Below, in pieces: positions 1-7,691 of a DNA stretch of 38,459 bases; within the stretch, counting starts at the first letter, position 1; each line of letters begins with the position of its first letter. This DNA is from Microbacterium enclense. GTDB lineage: Bacteria; Actinomycetota; Actinomycetes; Actinomycetales; Microbacteriaceae. The translations under genes and the position numbers were made by a program. The notes under the pieces are model-generated. The model was not told the DNA's origin, did no database searches, and saw only the letters and a program-made list of their open reading frames with translations. The stretch spans positions 1 through 38,459 of the forward strand of contig NZ_RBZY01000035.1 in the NCBI RefSeq assembly GCF_004022425.1. Direction: 5' to 3'.

Positions 1-126
1 GGGGGGGGGAGTGACGCACCAGCCCATCAGCGCCCCGGCGCGCCGCACATCCTCAGCGATGCGCAGTACCTCAGTCGGGTTCCCGGTCAACCAACTGAGG
101 TTGCGCGCATCGCTGAGCCGCGGCAC
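1..126 (-). CDS. Possible 5' part of an unidentified gene running off the left edge
   Basis: A minus-strand frame is open from a GTG at 126-124 to the window edge, giving 42 residues that begin VPRLSDARNLSWLTGNP and end in a proline run encoded by the edge G tract. I recognise no family. The amino-acid composition is protein-like, and the gene would be divergent from purL. Against it, most of this stretch is a long near-perfect palindrome (52-117), which is unusual inside coding DNA, and there is no clear ribosome site or -10 box before the GTG. It could equally be intergenic repeat sequence that happens to be open. Confidence 0.2.
   Translation of the reverse strand, partial: MPRLSDARNLSWLTGNPTEVLRIAEDVRRAGALMGWCVTPPP
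52..117. repeat. Long interrupted palindrome at left edge
   Basis: CTCAGCGATGCGC (52-64) pairs perfectly with GCGCATCGCTGAG (105-117). Inside it CCTCAGT (69-75) pairs with ACTGAGG (94-100). The hairpin would have 13 + 7 base pairs, a 4x4 internal loop and an 18-base apical loop. It lies about 35 bases upstream of the purL -10 box. It may be a REP-like intergenic element or a terminator of a gene outside the window. No U tract follows on either strand. Confidence 0.55.
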
Positions 127-153
127 CCGCCCGGGGCGGCGAGGCTCCGCAAC

Positions 154-159
154 TAGACT
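154..159 (+). promoter_or_regulatory. Probable purL -10 box
   Basis: TAGACT fits the actinobacterial TANNNT -10 pattern. Transcription would start near 166, leaving a leader of about 33 bases that carries the GGAG ribosome site at 186-189. No convincing -35 hexamer is visible. Confidence 0.35.
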
Positions 160-198
160 GTCCCCGTCCGGCCCCTGCGATTCTTGGAGCTCAGCCGC

Positions 199-2538
199 GT
201 GACCACCCCGAACCCCGCCGCCCGCACAGCGCTCGCTGACACCGTCGAGAACGCGGTCGCGACGCCCGAGAAGGACCAGCCGTACGGCGCCCTCGGCCTC
301 AAGGACGACGAGTACGCCAAGATCCGCGAGATCCTCGGCCGTCGCCCCACCAGCGGCGAGCTGGCGATGTACTCGGTCATGTGGAGCGAGCACTGCTCCT
401 ACAAGTCCAGCAAGATCTACCTGCGTCAGTTCGGCCAGAAGGTCAGCGACGAGATGAAGACCCGCCTCATGGTGGGCATGGGTCAGAACGCCGGCGTGGT
501 CGACGTGGGCGACGGCTGGGCGGTCACCTTCAAGGTCGAGTCGCACAACCACCCGAGCTACATCGAGCCCTTCCAGGGTGCGGCCACCGGCGTCGGCGGC
601 ATCGTCCGCGACATCATCTCGATGGGCGCGCGCCCGGTAGCGGTCATGGACCAGCTGCGCTTCGGCGCCATCGACCACCCCGACACCCCGCGCGTCGTGC
701 ACGGCGTCACCAGCGGCATCTCCTTCTACGGCAACTGCCTCGGCCTGCCGAACATCGGCGGTGAGACGGTCTTCGACTCCGTGTACCAGGGCAACCCGCT
801 CGTCAACGCCCTCGCGGTGGGCGTCCTCCGCCACGAAGATCTCAAGCTCGCCAACGCTTCCGGCGCGGGCAACAAGGTCGTGTTGTTCGGTGCCCGGACG
901 GGCGGCGACGGCATCGGTGGCGCGAGCATCCTGGCATCCGACACCTTCGCCGACGGCGGACCCACCAAGCGTCCTGCGGTCCAGGTGGGCGACCCGTTCG
1001 CCGAGAAGGTGCTCATCGAGTGCTGCCTCGAGCTGTACCGCGACGACCTCGTGGAGGCCATTCAAGACCTGGGTGCCGCGGGCATCTCGTGCGCCACGAG
1101 CGAGCTGGCGGCCAACGGCAACAGCGGCATGAAGGTCGAGCTGTCGAAGGTGCTGCTGCGCGACCCGTCGCTCACGCCCGAAGAGATCCTCATGTCCGAG
1201 TCGCAGGAGCGCATGATGGCGATCGTGGCTCCCGAGAAGCTCGACGCGTTCCTCGCGGTCGTCGGCAAGTGGGACGTCGAGACGAGCGTTCTGGGCGAAG
1301 TCACGGGCGACGGCCGCCTCGTCATCGACTGGTACGGCGAGCGCATCGTCGACGTCGACCCCTCGACCGTCGCGGTCGACGGCCCCGTGTACGAGCGTCC
1401 GGTGGCCTACCCGACGTGGATCGACGCGCTGAACGAAGACTCCGCCGCGAAGCTCCCCCGGGCGGCGGATGCCGAGACCCTCCGCGCGCAGTTCACGACC
1501 CTCGTCGCGAGCCCCAACCTCGCCGACACGTCGTGGATCACGAACCAGTACGACTACTACGTGCTCGGGAACACGGCGCTGAGCTTCCCCGACGACGCCG
1601 GCATGATCCGCGTCGACGAAGAGACGGGGCTCGGCTTCGCGATCGCCACCGACTGCAACGGCCGCTACTGCCAGCTCGACCCGTACACCGGCGCGAAGCT
1701 CGCCCTCGCCGAGGCGTACCGCAACGTCGCCGTCACCGGCGCCGTGCCGACGGCCGTCACCGACTGCCTGAACTTCGGCAGCCCCGAGAACCCCGAGGTC
1801 ATGTGGCAGTTCAGCCAGGCCGTCGAGGGTCTCTCCGATGGATGCCTCGAACTCGGCATTCCGGTCACGGGCGGCAACGTGTCGTTCTACAACCAGACCG
1901 GTGACCAGCCGATCCACCCGACCCCCGTGGTGGGCGTCCTGGGCATCATCGATGACGTCGCCACGCGCATCCCGAGCGGATGGCAGGATGCCGGCGAGAA
2001 CCTGTACCTGCTGGGCGTCACCGCCGACGAGCTCGACGGCTCGCAGTGGGCCGGGACGATCCACGACCACCTCGGCGGTCGCCCGCCGAAGGTCGACCTC
2101 GCGCAGGAGCGCAAGCTCGCCGAGCTGCTGCAGGCCGCGGGGTCGCAGTCGCTCGTGTCCAGCGCCCACGACCTGTCGTCGGGCGGTCTCGCTCAGGCCC
2201 TCGCCGAGGGCGTGATGCGCTTCGGCGTCGGCGCGCGCGTGTGGCTCACCGAGCTCATGGAGCGGGACGGGGTGGATGCCACCGCCGCCCTGTTCAGCGA
2301 GTCGACCGGCCGCGTGCTCGTGAGCGTGCCGCGCGAGGAGGACGTGAAGTTCCGCGGCCTCTGCGACGGCCGCGGGTACCCGGTGCTCCGCATCGGCGTC
2401 ACCGACGTCGAGCCGGGCACCGAGGCGACGCTGGAGATCCAGGACGTGTTCACCGTCCCCGTGTCGGAGCTGCGCCGCCTGTCGACCGAAACGCTTCCCG
2501 GCGTCTTCGGTCCGACCGTCACCGAGCCCGCCGCCTGA
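199..2538 (+). CDS. purL: Phosphoribosylformylglycinamidine synthase subunit PurL
   Basis: PurL is the ATP-dependent synthetase subunit that turns FGAR into FGAM in de novo purine synthesis, in the cytoplasm, using ammonia from PurQ with PurS as bridge. The 779-residue length matches the small three-subunit type, not the ~1300-residue fused enzyme. Visible signatures are [10 protein letters not shown] near residue 62 and ESHNHP at 114-119 (the conserved active-site His region), the glycine-rich [17 protein letters not shown] segment, and [14 protein letters not shown]. The start is taken as GTG 199 because GGAG at 186-189 sits 9 bases upstream; an in-frame TTG at 184 would overlap that site. 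purS and purQ are not in the window. The next gene follows 54 bases later on the same strand. Confidence 0.96.
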   Translation: MTTPNPAARTALADTVENAVATPEKDQPYGALGLKDDEYAKIREILGRRPTSGELAMYSVMWSEHCSYKSSKIYLRQFGQKVSDEMKTRLMVGMGQNAGVVDVGDGWAVTFKVESHNHPSYIEPFQGAATGVGGIVRDIISMGARPVAVMDQLRFGAIDHPDTPRVVHGVTSGISFYGNCLGLPNIGGETVFDSVYQGNPLVNALAVGVLRHEDLKLANASGAGNKVVLFGARTGGDGIGGASILASDTFADGGPTKRPAVQVGDPFAEKVLIECCLELYRDDLVEAIQDLGAAGISCATSELAANGNSGMKVELSKVLLRDPSLTPEEILMSESQERMMAIVAPEKLDAFLAVVGKWDVETSVLGEVTGDGRLVIDWYGERIVDVDPSTVAVDGPVYERPVAYPTWIDALNEDSAAKLPRAADAETLRAQFTTLVASPNLADTSWITNQYDYYVLGNTALSFPDDAGMIRVDEETGLGFAIATDCNGRYCQLDPYTGAKLALAEAYRNVAVTGAVPTAVTDCLNFGSPENPEVMWQFSQAVEGLSDGCLELGIPVTGGNVSFYNQTGDQPIHPTPVVGVLGIIDDVATRIPSGWQDAGENLYLLGVTADELDGSQWAGTIHDHLGGRPPKVDLAQERKLAELLQAAGSQSLVSSAHDLSSGGLAQALAEGVMRFGVGARVWLTELMERDGVDATAALFSESTGRVLVSVPREEDVKFRGLCDGRGYPVLRIGVTDVEPGTEATLEIQDVFTVPVSELRRLSTETLPGVFGPTVTEPAA

Positions 2539-2592
2539 GCCCGGGCCTGCGGTGCGCCCCGGCGGCCACCGGCACACGAGAGGAGTCACGCG

Positions 2593-2730
2593 ATGACTGA
2601 GCACGACGACGACATGACCGCCTTCGACGTGCGCCGTCAGCGCCGCGTCAAGATCATCGCGTGGGTGGTGATCGGCGCGCTGATCCTCACCGGCGGCGGT
2701 GCGACGGTCCTCACGTTGCTGTTCGGCTGA
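2593..2730 (+). CDS. Small single-pass membrane protein (45 aa)
   Basis: The protein is 45 residues long. Its N-terminus is acidic (MTEHDDDMTAF), followed by a basic patch RRQRRVK, and then one hydrophobic helix runs from about residue 19 to the C-terminus (IIAWVVIGALILTGGG...). The charge pattern predicts a cytoplasmic N-terminus. A strong ribosome site, GAGAGGAG, lies just upstream of ATG 2593. It is 54 bases after purL and probably co-transcribed with it. I do not know its function. The good ribosome site and codon use argue that it is real. Confidence 0.7.
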   Translation: MTEHDDDMTAFDVRRQRRVKIIAWVVIGALILTGGGATVLTLLFG

Positions 2731-2743
2731 CCAGGCCCCCGGG

Positions 2744-2805
2744 CGTGAGTCGCCAAGATGTGTCGCCTCCGGCCGAAGTCAGGCGACAGATCCTGGCAAC
2801 TCACG
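2744..2805. repeat. REP-like palindrome, family A copy 1
   Basis: Two 25-base arms (2744-2768 and 2781-2805) pair with only three mismatches around a 12-base loop. Each arm has the form CGTGAGTCGCC...TGTCGCCT. The same element, with near-identical arms, recurs at 8638-8699. This copy lies between the convergent ends of the small membrane protein gene and the KtrA-type gene, where it could also stop transcription from both sides. Confidence 0.8.
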
Positions 2806-2809
2806 CGGG

Positions 2810-3505
2810 TCAGAGCAGGGCGGCGAAACGCTCCGTGCGCTCGACGGGGCCGATCACGATGAGCAGGTCACCGGCCGACAGGACGGACTCGGCACCGGCC
2901 GGCCGCCATTCCCCGTCGGCGCCCTTGATCTTGACGATCGTCACACCGTGGCGTCGGCGCACGGCCGCCTCCTGGAGAGTCATCCCCACGAGCTCCTGCG
3001 GCGCGACGGTCTTGGCGACCACGAGGTCCTTGTCGAACTCGACGTAGTCGAGCATCGCACCGCGCACGAGGTGGGCGATGCGACGCCCCATGTCGGCCTC
3101 CGGGAAGATCACGTGCTCGATCCCGAGCTGCTCGAGGATGAGCCCGTGCTGCTCGCTGATCGCTTTCGCCCAGATCGAGCGCACCCCCATGCGCTTCAGC
3201 AGCGACGTCGTGAGGATGCTCGCCTGGATGTCGGTGCCGATGCCCACGACCACGCGGTCGAAGTCGAGCACGCCGAGCTGTTCCAGGGCGGCCTGCTTCG
3301 TCGAATCCGCGCGCACGACGTGCGTGAGCACGCCGTTCAAGGACTGGACGATGTCCTCGTCGGAATCGATGCCGAGCACCTCGGTGCCCGAACGGGTCAA
3401 CTCGACCGCGAGGGCCCCGCCGAAACGACCCAGGCCGATGACGGCGATCGCCGACGCGTTGTCCCGCGTGCGACGACGACGGAAGAAGGGAGGGGTGTTA
3501 TCCAA
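2810..3505 (-). CDS. KtrA/TrkA-type RCK potassium channel regulator
   Basis: This is the cytoplasmic, peripheral gating subunit of a K+ uptake system. The 231 residues hold an RCK-N Rossmann domain with GLGRFG at 24-29 and an acidic GIDSD end to strand 2, which typically binds NAD(H) or ATP/ADP. A C-terminal RCK-C domain follows (about 140-231), which in this family can bind regulatory ligands such as c-di-AMP. Its ATG lies within the end of the upstream transporter gene (8-base overlap), so the two are translationally coupled. The single RCK unit and small size fit KtrA better than the two-unit E. coli TrkA. Confidence 0.9.
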   Translation of the reverse strand: MDNTPPFFRRRRTRDNASAIAVIGLGRFGGALAVELTRSGTEVLGIDSDEDIVQSLNGVLTHVVRADSTKQAALEQLGVLDFDRVVVGIGTDIQASILTTSLLKRMGVRSIWAKAISEQHGLILEQLGIEHVIFPEADMGRRIAHLVRGAMLDYVEFDKDLVVAKTVAPQELVGMTLQEAAVRRRHGVTIVKIKGADGEWRPAGAESVLSAGDLLIVIGPVERTERFAALL

Positions 3506-4868
3506 TGATCGGACGCTCCTTCGGGAGTTCGTACATGCGCTTCTCTCGGGTCAACGCCAGGGCGGTGCCGAGCAGGACGGGGCCGAGCCGGCCGATGAAC
3601 ATCAACATGATGAGGATGCCCTGGGCCGCGGCGGGGAGGTCGGCGGTGATCCCCGTCGACAGCCCGACCGTGGCGAACGCGGAGATCACCTCGAACAGGA
3701 CGCGGTCCAGGCCGAAGGGACTCATGACCATGATCGCGAGGGTGGAGCCGACGACCAGTGCGAGCGAGAGGAGTGCGACGGTCAGTGCCTCGCGGTGAGT
3801 GGAACGGGGAAGACGCTTGCCGAACATGTTGACCGCGGTGTCGCCACGCAGTTCCGCGACGATGATGAAGAACAGGACGGCGAACGTCGTGATCTTCAGT
3901 CCGCCCGCCGTGCCCGCGGGTCCGCCACCGATGAACATCAGGATGTCGGTCACGTACCAGCTCGCTCCGTGCATCTGAGACACATCGATCGAGTTGAAGC
4001 CCGCCGTCCTCGGCATGACCGACATTGTGAATCCCGCGAGGACACGACCTGCCGGGTCCATGGGGCCGAGGGTCGCGGGGTTGGACCATTCCAGGGCCGT
4101 GAGCGCGACCGCGCCGGCCACGAGCAGGAGGATCGTGCCGGAGACGACCGTGACCGTGTTCAAGGTCCACCGGCGGGGGAACCGGATCCGTCGGCGCAGC
4201 TCCATGATTACGGGGAAGCCGAGCCCGCCGAGGATGATCGCACCGCAGATCGGCAGGATGATCCAGGGATCGGTGGCGAACGAGATCAGGTTCGAGCTGA
4301 AGAGGGCGAACCCCGCGTTGTTGAACGACGAGACCGCGTGGAAGACGCCCAGCCAGAGGGCACCGGCGAAGGACTCGCCGTAGCCCAGCCAGAACCGCCC
4401 GGTCAGCAGGACCGCCACGATCGCCTCGGTCGCGAAGGTGATCCCGGCGACGCCCACCAGGACGCGACGTACGTCGCCGACCGCGACCGTGTGCGTCTCG
4501 CTGACCGCGGTCAGGCGGGTGCGGAGCCCGAGGCGGCGCGCGACGAGGAGCCCGAGCAGCGTCGCCAGGGACATCACCCCGAAGCCGCCGATCTGGATCA
4601 GCACCATGATCACGACCTGGCCGAAGGGGCTCCAGAACGTCGCGGTGTCGACGATGACGTGCCCGGTCACGCAGAGGGCGCTCGTGGCGGTGAAGAGCGC
4701 CTCGATGAACGTGGCGCTGCGCCCCACGGTCGCGCCCGGCAGGCTCAACAGCGCCGTTCCGATCGCGAGCACCGCCCCGAAGGCGAGGGTGATGGCCTGT
4801 CCGGGGGTGAGGCGGAATGCCGGACGGGGAAGCCCCGCCCCGGGGACCGCGCGACGCCGGATGTGCAC
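3498..4868 (-). CDS. KtrB/TrkH-type potassium transporter, membrane subunit
   Basis: This is the ion-conducting subunit partnered by the RCK protein encoded just downstream. The 456 residues have the fourfold membrane-pore-membrane layout. Pore-loop glycines are visible in ATSALCVTGH (G69), SSFNNAGF, MPRTAGFNS and FATVGLSTG. The first filter loop reads VTGH, where most family members have VTGL. The IGGGPAGTAGGLKITT segment is the conserved region after the third pore. The start is a GTG at 4868-4866, with CATTGT ending 6 bases upstream, so the mRNA may be leaderless. Confidence 0.92.
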   Translation of the reverse strand: MHIRRRAVPGAGLPRPAFRLTPGQAITLAFGAVLAIGTALLSLPGATVGRSATFIEALFTATSALCVTGHVIVDTATFWSPFGQVVIMVLIQIGGFGVMSLATLLGLLVARRLGLRTRLTAVSETHTVAVGDVRRVLVGVAGITFATEAIVAVLLTGRFWLGYGESFAGALWLGVFHAVSSFNNAGFALFSSNLISFATDPWIILPICGAIILGGLGFPVIMELRRRIRFPRRWTLNTVTVVSGTILLLVAGAVALTALEWSNPATLGPMDPAGRVLAGFTMSVMPRTAGFNSIDVSQMHGASWYVTDILMFIGGGPAGTAGGLKITTFAVLFFIIVAELRGDTAVNMFGKRLPRSTHREALTVALLSLALVVGSTLAIMVMSPFGLDRVLFEVISAFATVGLSTGITADLPAAAQGILIMLMFIGRLGPVLLGTALALTREKRMYELPKERPIIG

Positions 4869-4947
4869 CGAGCAACAATGTCACACTCGGCGCCTGGCGT
4901 CGGCGTTCCGAGAGCCGATCTCCCTGCACGCGCTCAGCGCATCGACG

Positions 4948-4953
4948 TAGCAT
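4948..4953 (+). promoter_or_regulatory. -10 box of a leaderless transcript (gene at 4960)
   Basis: TAGCAT is followed by six bases and then the GTG start at 4960. The predicted transcription start is at or next to the start codon, and there is no ribosome site. It is divergent from the KtrB gene. Confidence 0.55.
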
Positions 4954-4959
4954 GAGGGC

Positions 4960-5877
4960 GTGGAACCGCTCCTCGCGCTGATGGCCGACTGGTGGTGGAT
5001 CGGTCCGGCCGCGGCCGGCGCCGGCACCGCCGGCTGGATCGGCGTGCGCCATGGCCGCCGGCGGGCTCTCCCTGCGGGCGCCTCCACGACCGATCGCGCC
5101 GCACGCACCTGGGGGAACCGGCCGATGAGCAAGAACGCCGCCCGCCGTCTCGAGTTCGACGCCGCCCTCCTCGACCTGCAGGCGGCGCGCCACGCGGTCA
5201 CCCGTGGTCGCGCCGAAGTGAAGATCGCGGATGCCGAAGTCATGCGCGCCCAGGCCGAGCGGGCGGCATCCCGCGTGTCGTCCGACGTCGTGTCGTCCGC
5301 CCGCGCGCGCCTCACCGCGGCGCAGCGCGATCTGCGGGCCGCCTCGGCCGAGATCCGTGCCCGGCGCGCCGCCGTCCGGGCGGCGAAAGCGATGCTGCCC
5401 GCCATCCGGTCCGGGAGCGCCCCGCTGCCGGTCGCCCGCCTGTTCGCCGAGCACGACGCCATCCTGGTCCGCTGGATGGCCTACGAGACCGACCCGGCGC
5501 TCGCGATCGACTTCCCCGCGATGAGCGATTCCCGGTCGCCCCTGCTGGCCGAGTTCCTCCGCGCCCAGGAGCGCGCCCGGTGGCTGCGGCCGTCCTCGAC
5601 GACCGCCCGGCTCGACCCCGCCGACTTCCTCGCGTACCGCGACGCGGTGCGCGCGCTGAGCCACGCCTTCGAGCGCGCCGAGCGCGCCGCGCGGCACGGG
5701 CGCGATGATCGTCCCGAGGCCGTCCCGGCCGACGCGTGGGGGCGCGTGGCGTCGGACTGGGCCGAGCAGGCGCAGCGCGCGCTGGCCTGGTCGATGGAGA
5801 ACATGGGGCGAGCGGCATCCAAGTCCTGGGCCGAACGCCAGGCGAAGCGCGCGCGCAAGAACGACCACGACGCGTAG
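4960..5877 (+). CDS. Membrane-anchored protein of unknown function with PAMSD-motif domain (paralogue 1)
   Basis: The product is 305 residues. A hydrophobic N-terminal segment rich in Trp (ADWWWIGPAAAGAGTAGWIG, 9-28) looks like one membrane anchor. Residues about 60-145 are Ala/Arg/Glu-rich and probably form a coiled coil. Residues about 165-245 share a clear pattern with the next gene: RWMAYETD, FPAMSD (185-190), PLLAEFLRA, then YRDAV and AFERAER. A basic tail follows. I recognise no characterised family. The start is GTG 4960, set by the TAGCAT box six bases upstream. Its TAG stop forms part of the -10 box of the next gene. Confidence 0.85.
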   Translation: MEPLLALMADWWWIGPAAAGAGTAGWIGVRHGRRRALPAGASTTDRAARTWGNRPMSKNAARRLEFDAALLDLQAARHAVTRGRAEVKIADAEVMRAQAERAASRVSSDVVSSARARLTAAQRDLRAASAEIRARRAAVRAAKAMLPAIRSGSAPLPVARLFAEHDAILVRWMAYETDPALAIDFPAMSDSRSPLLAEFLRAQERARWLRPSSTTARLDPADFLAYRDAVRALSHAFERAERAARHGRDDRPEAVPADAWGRVASDWAEQAQRALAWSMENMGRAASKSWAERQAKRARKNDHDA

Positions 5878-5880
5878 CGT
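5875..5880 (+). promoter_or_regulatory. -10 box built on the upstream stop codon (gene at 5887)
   Basis: TAGCGT overlaps the TAG stop (5875-5877) of the preceding gene. Six bases later comes the GTG start at 5887. The second gene can therefore be transcribed separately, as a leaderless mRNA. Confidence 0.5.
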
Positions 5881-5886
5881 GGCGTC

Positions 5887-6600
5887 GTGAACGAAATCCT
5901 GCAGTTCGCCGGGCACTACTGGTGGCTCGTCTTCCCGCTCTTCGGCATGACGATGGGCGCCATCGGCACGGTGAACAAGCAGCGCGAGCTGTCGGCCCGT
6001 CGGCGCCACCGTGAGCAGCTCGAACTGATGCGGGTGCAGAGCGGCGGTCTTCCGGCATCCCTCCCGACTCCCGTCGCCGCGGCCCCCGTCGCGGGCGACG
6101 ACCTGGCGCGCGTGCAGGCGCGCTACGACGACGTCACCCGCCGCTGGCTCGACTACGAGCTCGACGTGTCGAAACTCATCGCCTACCCCGCCATGAGCGA
6201 CGGTCGCCAGCCGCTGACCGCGGCGTTCCTGCGCGCGAAGAAGGTCGCCGACAACGTGCGGCCGACCGACGGCGAGGTCCCGTCGGCGGAGCGTCTCAAG
6301 GAGTACCGCGACGCCGTGACCGAGTACGAGGTCGCGTTCGAACTCGCCGAACGCGATGCGCGGCGCGTCAAGGCCGCGGCGTTCACCCCCGACGAGCGCA
6401 AACGCCTCGAGACGGCCCAGCAACTGCTCGGGGTCGCCGTGGATCAGGCCGCGACGCCGAACGAACGCCAGGTCGCCTACCGCCGTGTGCGTCAGGAACT
6501 CGACGGACTCATCTGGCTGAGCGATGAGGCCGTCGAGCACCTCGAGAAGAAGGTCGCGCTCGAACTGCCCTCCGCCACGCCGCCGGAACCGGCCGCCTGA
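5887..6600 (+). CDS. Membrane-anchored protein of unknown function with PAMSD-motif domain (paralogue 2)
   Basis: The product is 237 residues with an aromatic N-terminal membrane segment (HYWWLVFPLFGMTMGAIGTV, 10-29), a basic stretch and a Pro/Ala linker at about 50-70. It then has the same domain as the preceding gene: RRWLDYELD, YPAMSD (100-105), PLTAAFLRA, YRDAV, AFELAERDAR. A helical C-terminal part follows. The shared residues and the shared WW anchor point to an old tandem duplication, with paralogue 1 carrying an extra coiled coil. I can assign no function. The start is GTG 5887, six bases after the TAGCGT box. Confidence 0.85.
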   Translation: MNEILQFAGHYWWLVFPLFGMTMGAIGTVNKQRELSARRRHREQLELMRVQSGGLPASLPTPVAAAPVAGDDLARVQARYDDVTRRWLDYELDVSKLIAYPAMSDGRQPLTAAFLRAKKVADNVRPTDGEVPSAERLKEYRDAVTEYEVAFELAERDARRVKAAAFTPDERKRLETAQQLLGVAVDQAATPNERQVAYRRVRQELDGLIWLSDEAVEHLEKKVALELPSATPPEPAA

Positions 6601-6609
6601 CGCGACGCG

Positions 6610-6870
6610 TCAGCGCGCGCGGCGGATGCGCACGGGTCCGCGCGCCGTGGTCACGTCGACGACCTCCCCGCGCTGCGTGACCTCGACCTCACCGTCGTCG
6701 ACGAGCTGCCGCGCGGCGTCCCGCGCCGGCTGCATGAGGTCGCGCCAGTCGTCACCGCCGACCTGACGCGCCGCCTCCGACGGGCAGATCGTCGCGCCGT
6801 CGGCTCGCTGCGCGAGCAGGGCGCGGATGGATGCCACGAGCCGGGGATCCGCAGCAGATGACGGGGGCAT
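6610..6870 (-). CDS. DUF3253 family protein
   Basis: This 86-residue protein fits the DUF3253 pattern: ATICPSEAARQVGG, WRDLMQPARDAARQL, VTQRGEVVDVTTARGPVRIRR. The fold is probably a small winged helix. The biochemical role is unknown; a nucleic-acid-binding role would only be a guess. A purine-rich GGGGGGAG stretch upstream of ATG 6870 serves as ribosome site. It converges with the gene ending at 6600 (9-base gap) and is divergent from the DUF2071 gene. Confidence 0.82.
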   Translation of the reverse strand: MPPSSAADPRLVASIRALLAQRADGATICPSEAARQVGGDDWRDLMQPARDAARQLVDDGEVEVTQRGEVVDVTTARGPVRIRRAR

Positions 6871-6905
6871 GTGTCCAGTCTCCCCCCGCGCACGGATGCG
6901 AGGGC

Positions 6906-6911
6906 CAGAAT
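6906..6911 (+). promoter_or_regulatory. -10 box of a leaderless transcript (gene at 6918)
   Basis: CAGAAT, one base away from TANNNT, is followed by six bases and GTG 6918. The spacing is the same as at several other genes in the window. Confidence 0.4.
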
Positions 6912-6917
6912 CGGCGC

Positions 6918-7649
6918 GTGCCCGTTGAACGCCACGCCCCCGCCCTCCCCGGCCGCGCCGTCATCGAACAGCGCTGGAACCGCGCGGTCTTCGTGCACTG
7001 GCGCGTCGACCCGGACGAGGTCGCGTCGATGCTCCCCGCCGGCACCCGGCCCGACGTGCACGACGGCGCGGCGTGGGTGGGACTCGTCCCGTTCGTCTTG
7101 AGCGAGTTCCGTTTCCTGCCGCTGCCTCCCGTGCCGCTCGTCGGGACGTTCACCGAGATCAACGTGCGCACGTACGCGATCGACGACGCCGGTCGCCGCG
7201 GCGTCGTGTTCCGCACGCTCGAAGCCGAGCACCTCGCTCCGGTGCTGGCGGCGCGGGTGCTGTTCGGGCTGCCCTACCGCTGGGCGCGCGCCGGTGTCCG
7301 TACCGACGACGCGGTCATCGAGTACCGGTCGCGGCGCCACGGCGGGCGGCATCCGGGAACCCGCCTGCGGGCACGCCTCGGTACCGATCCGGTCGACACC
7401 GAGCTCTCGCGGTTCCTCACGGCGCGCTGGGGGCTCCACGAGCGGCACCTCGGCCGCACGATCTGGGCCGCCAACTCGCATGAGCCGTGGCCGCTGGTGT
7501 CGGCCGAACTCGAGCGACTCGACGACGACCTCGTGGCGGATGCCGGTTTCCCCCGGCTCGCCGGACGAACGCCCGACTCGGTCCTGGCGATGCCGGCGGG
7601 GCACCCCGGGTTCCGCAGCCGATTCACCGCGGCACGCGGGATCGCGTGA
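6918..7649 (+). CDS. DUF2071 (YqjF-like) family protein
   Basis: The 243-residue product matches the DUF2071 pattern: an N-terminal QRWNRAVFVHWRVDPDEVASMLPAG, the WVGLVPFVLSEFRFLPLPPVP segment, a central TEINVRTYAIDDAGRRGVVFRTLEAE, and a C-terminal part ending in GRTPDSVLAMPAGHPGF. The family is widespread in Actinobacteria and Firmicutes. The reaction is not established. GTG 6918 is chosen over longer in-frame starts because of the -10 box spacing and because similarity to the family begins right after it. Confidence 0.85.
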   Translation: MPVERHAPALPGRAVIEQRWNRAVFVHWRVDPDEVASMLPAGTRPDVHDGAAWVGLVPFVLSEFRFLPLPPVPLVGTFTEINVRTYAIDDAGRRGVVFRTLEAEHLAPVLAARVLFGLPYRWARAGVRTDDAVIEYRSRRHGGRHPGTRLRARLGTDPVDTELSRFLTARWGLHERHLGRTIWAANSHEPWPLVSAELERLDDDLVADAGFPRLAGRTPDSVLAMPAGHPGFRSRFTAARGIA

Positions 7650-7683
7650 GCCCCCTCCGCCGGAGAGGGCGAAGGGGGCTCAC
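7646..7683. terminator. Bidirectional hairpin terminator
   Basis: GTGAGCCCCCT (7646-7656) pairs perfectly with AGGGGGCTCAC (7673-7683), extended by an inner CGCC/GGCG. It begins inside the stop codon of the DUF2071 gene and ends eight bases before the stop of the convergent transport lipoprotein gene. It lacks a U tract on either strand, as is common in high-GC actinobacteria. Confidence 0.75.
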
Positions 7684-7691
7684 GGGCGGAC

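Noticed and set aside
184..198. TTG at 184 as purL start
   Set aside because: It overlaps the GGAG ribosome site that serves GTG 199.
3397..6540. Minus-strand open frame of about 1050 codons over the KtrB gene and the paralogue pair
   Set aside because: Shadow of well-supported genes in other frames; biased composition and no recognisable domain.
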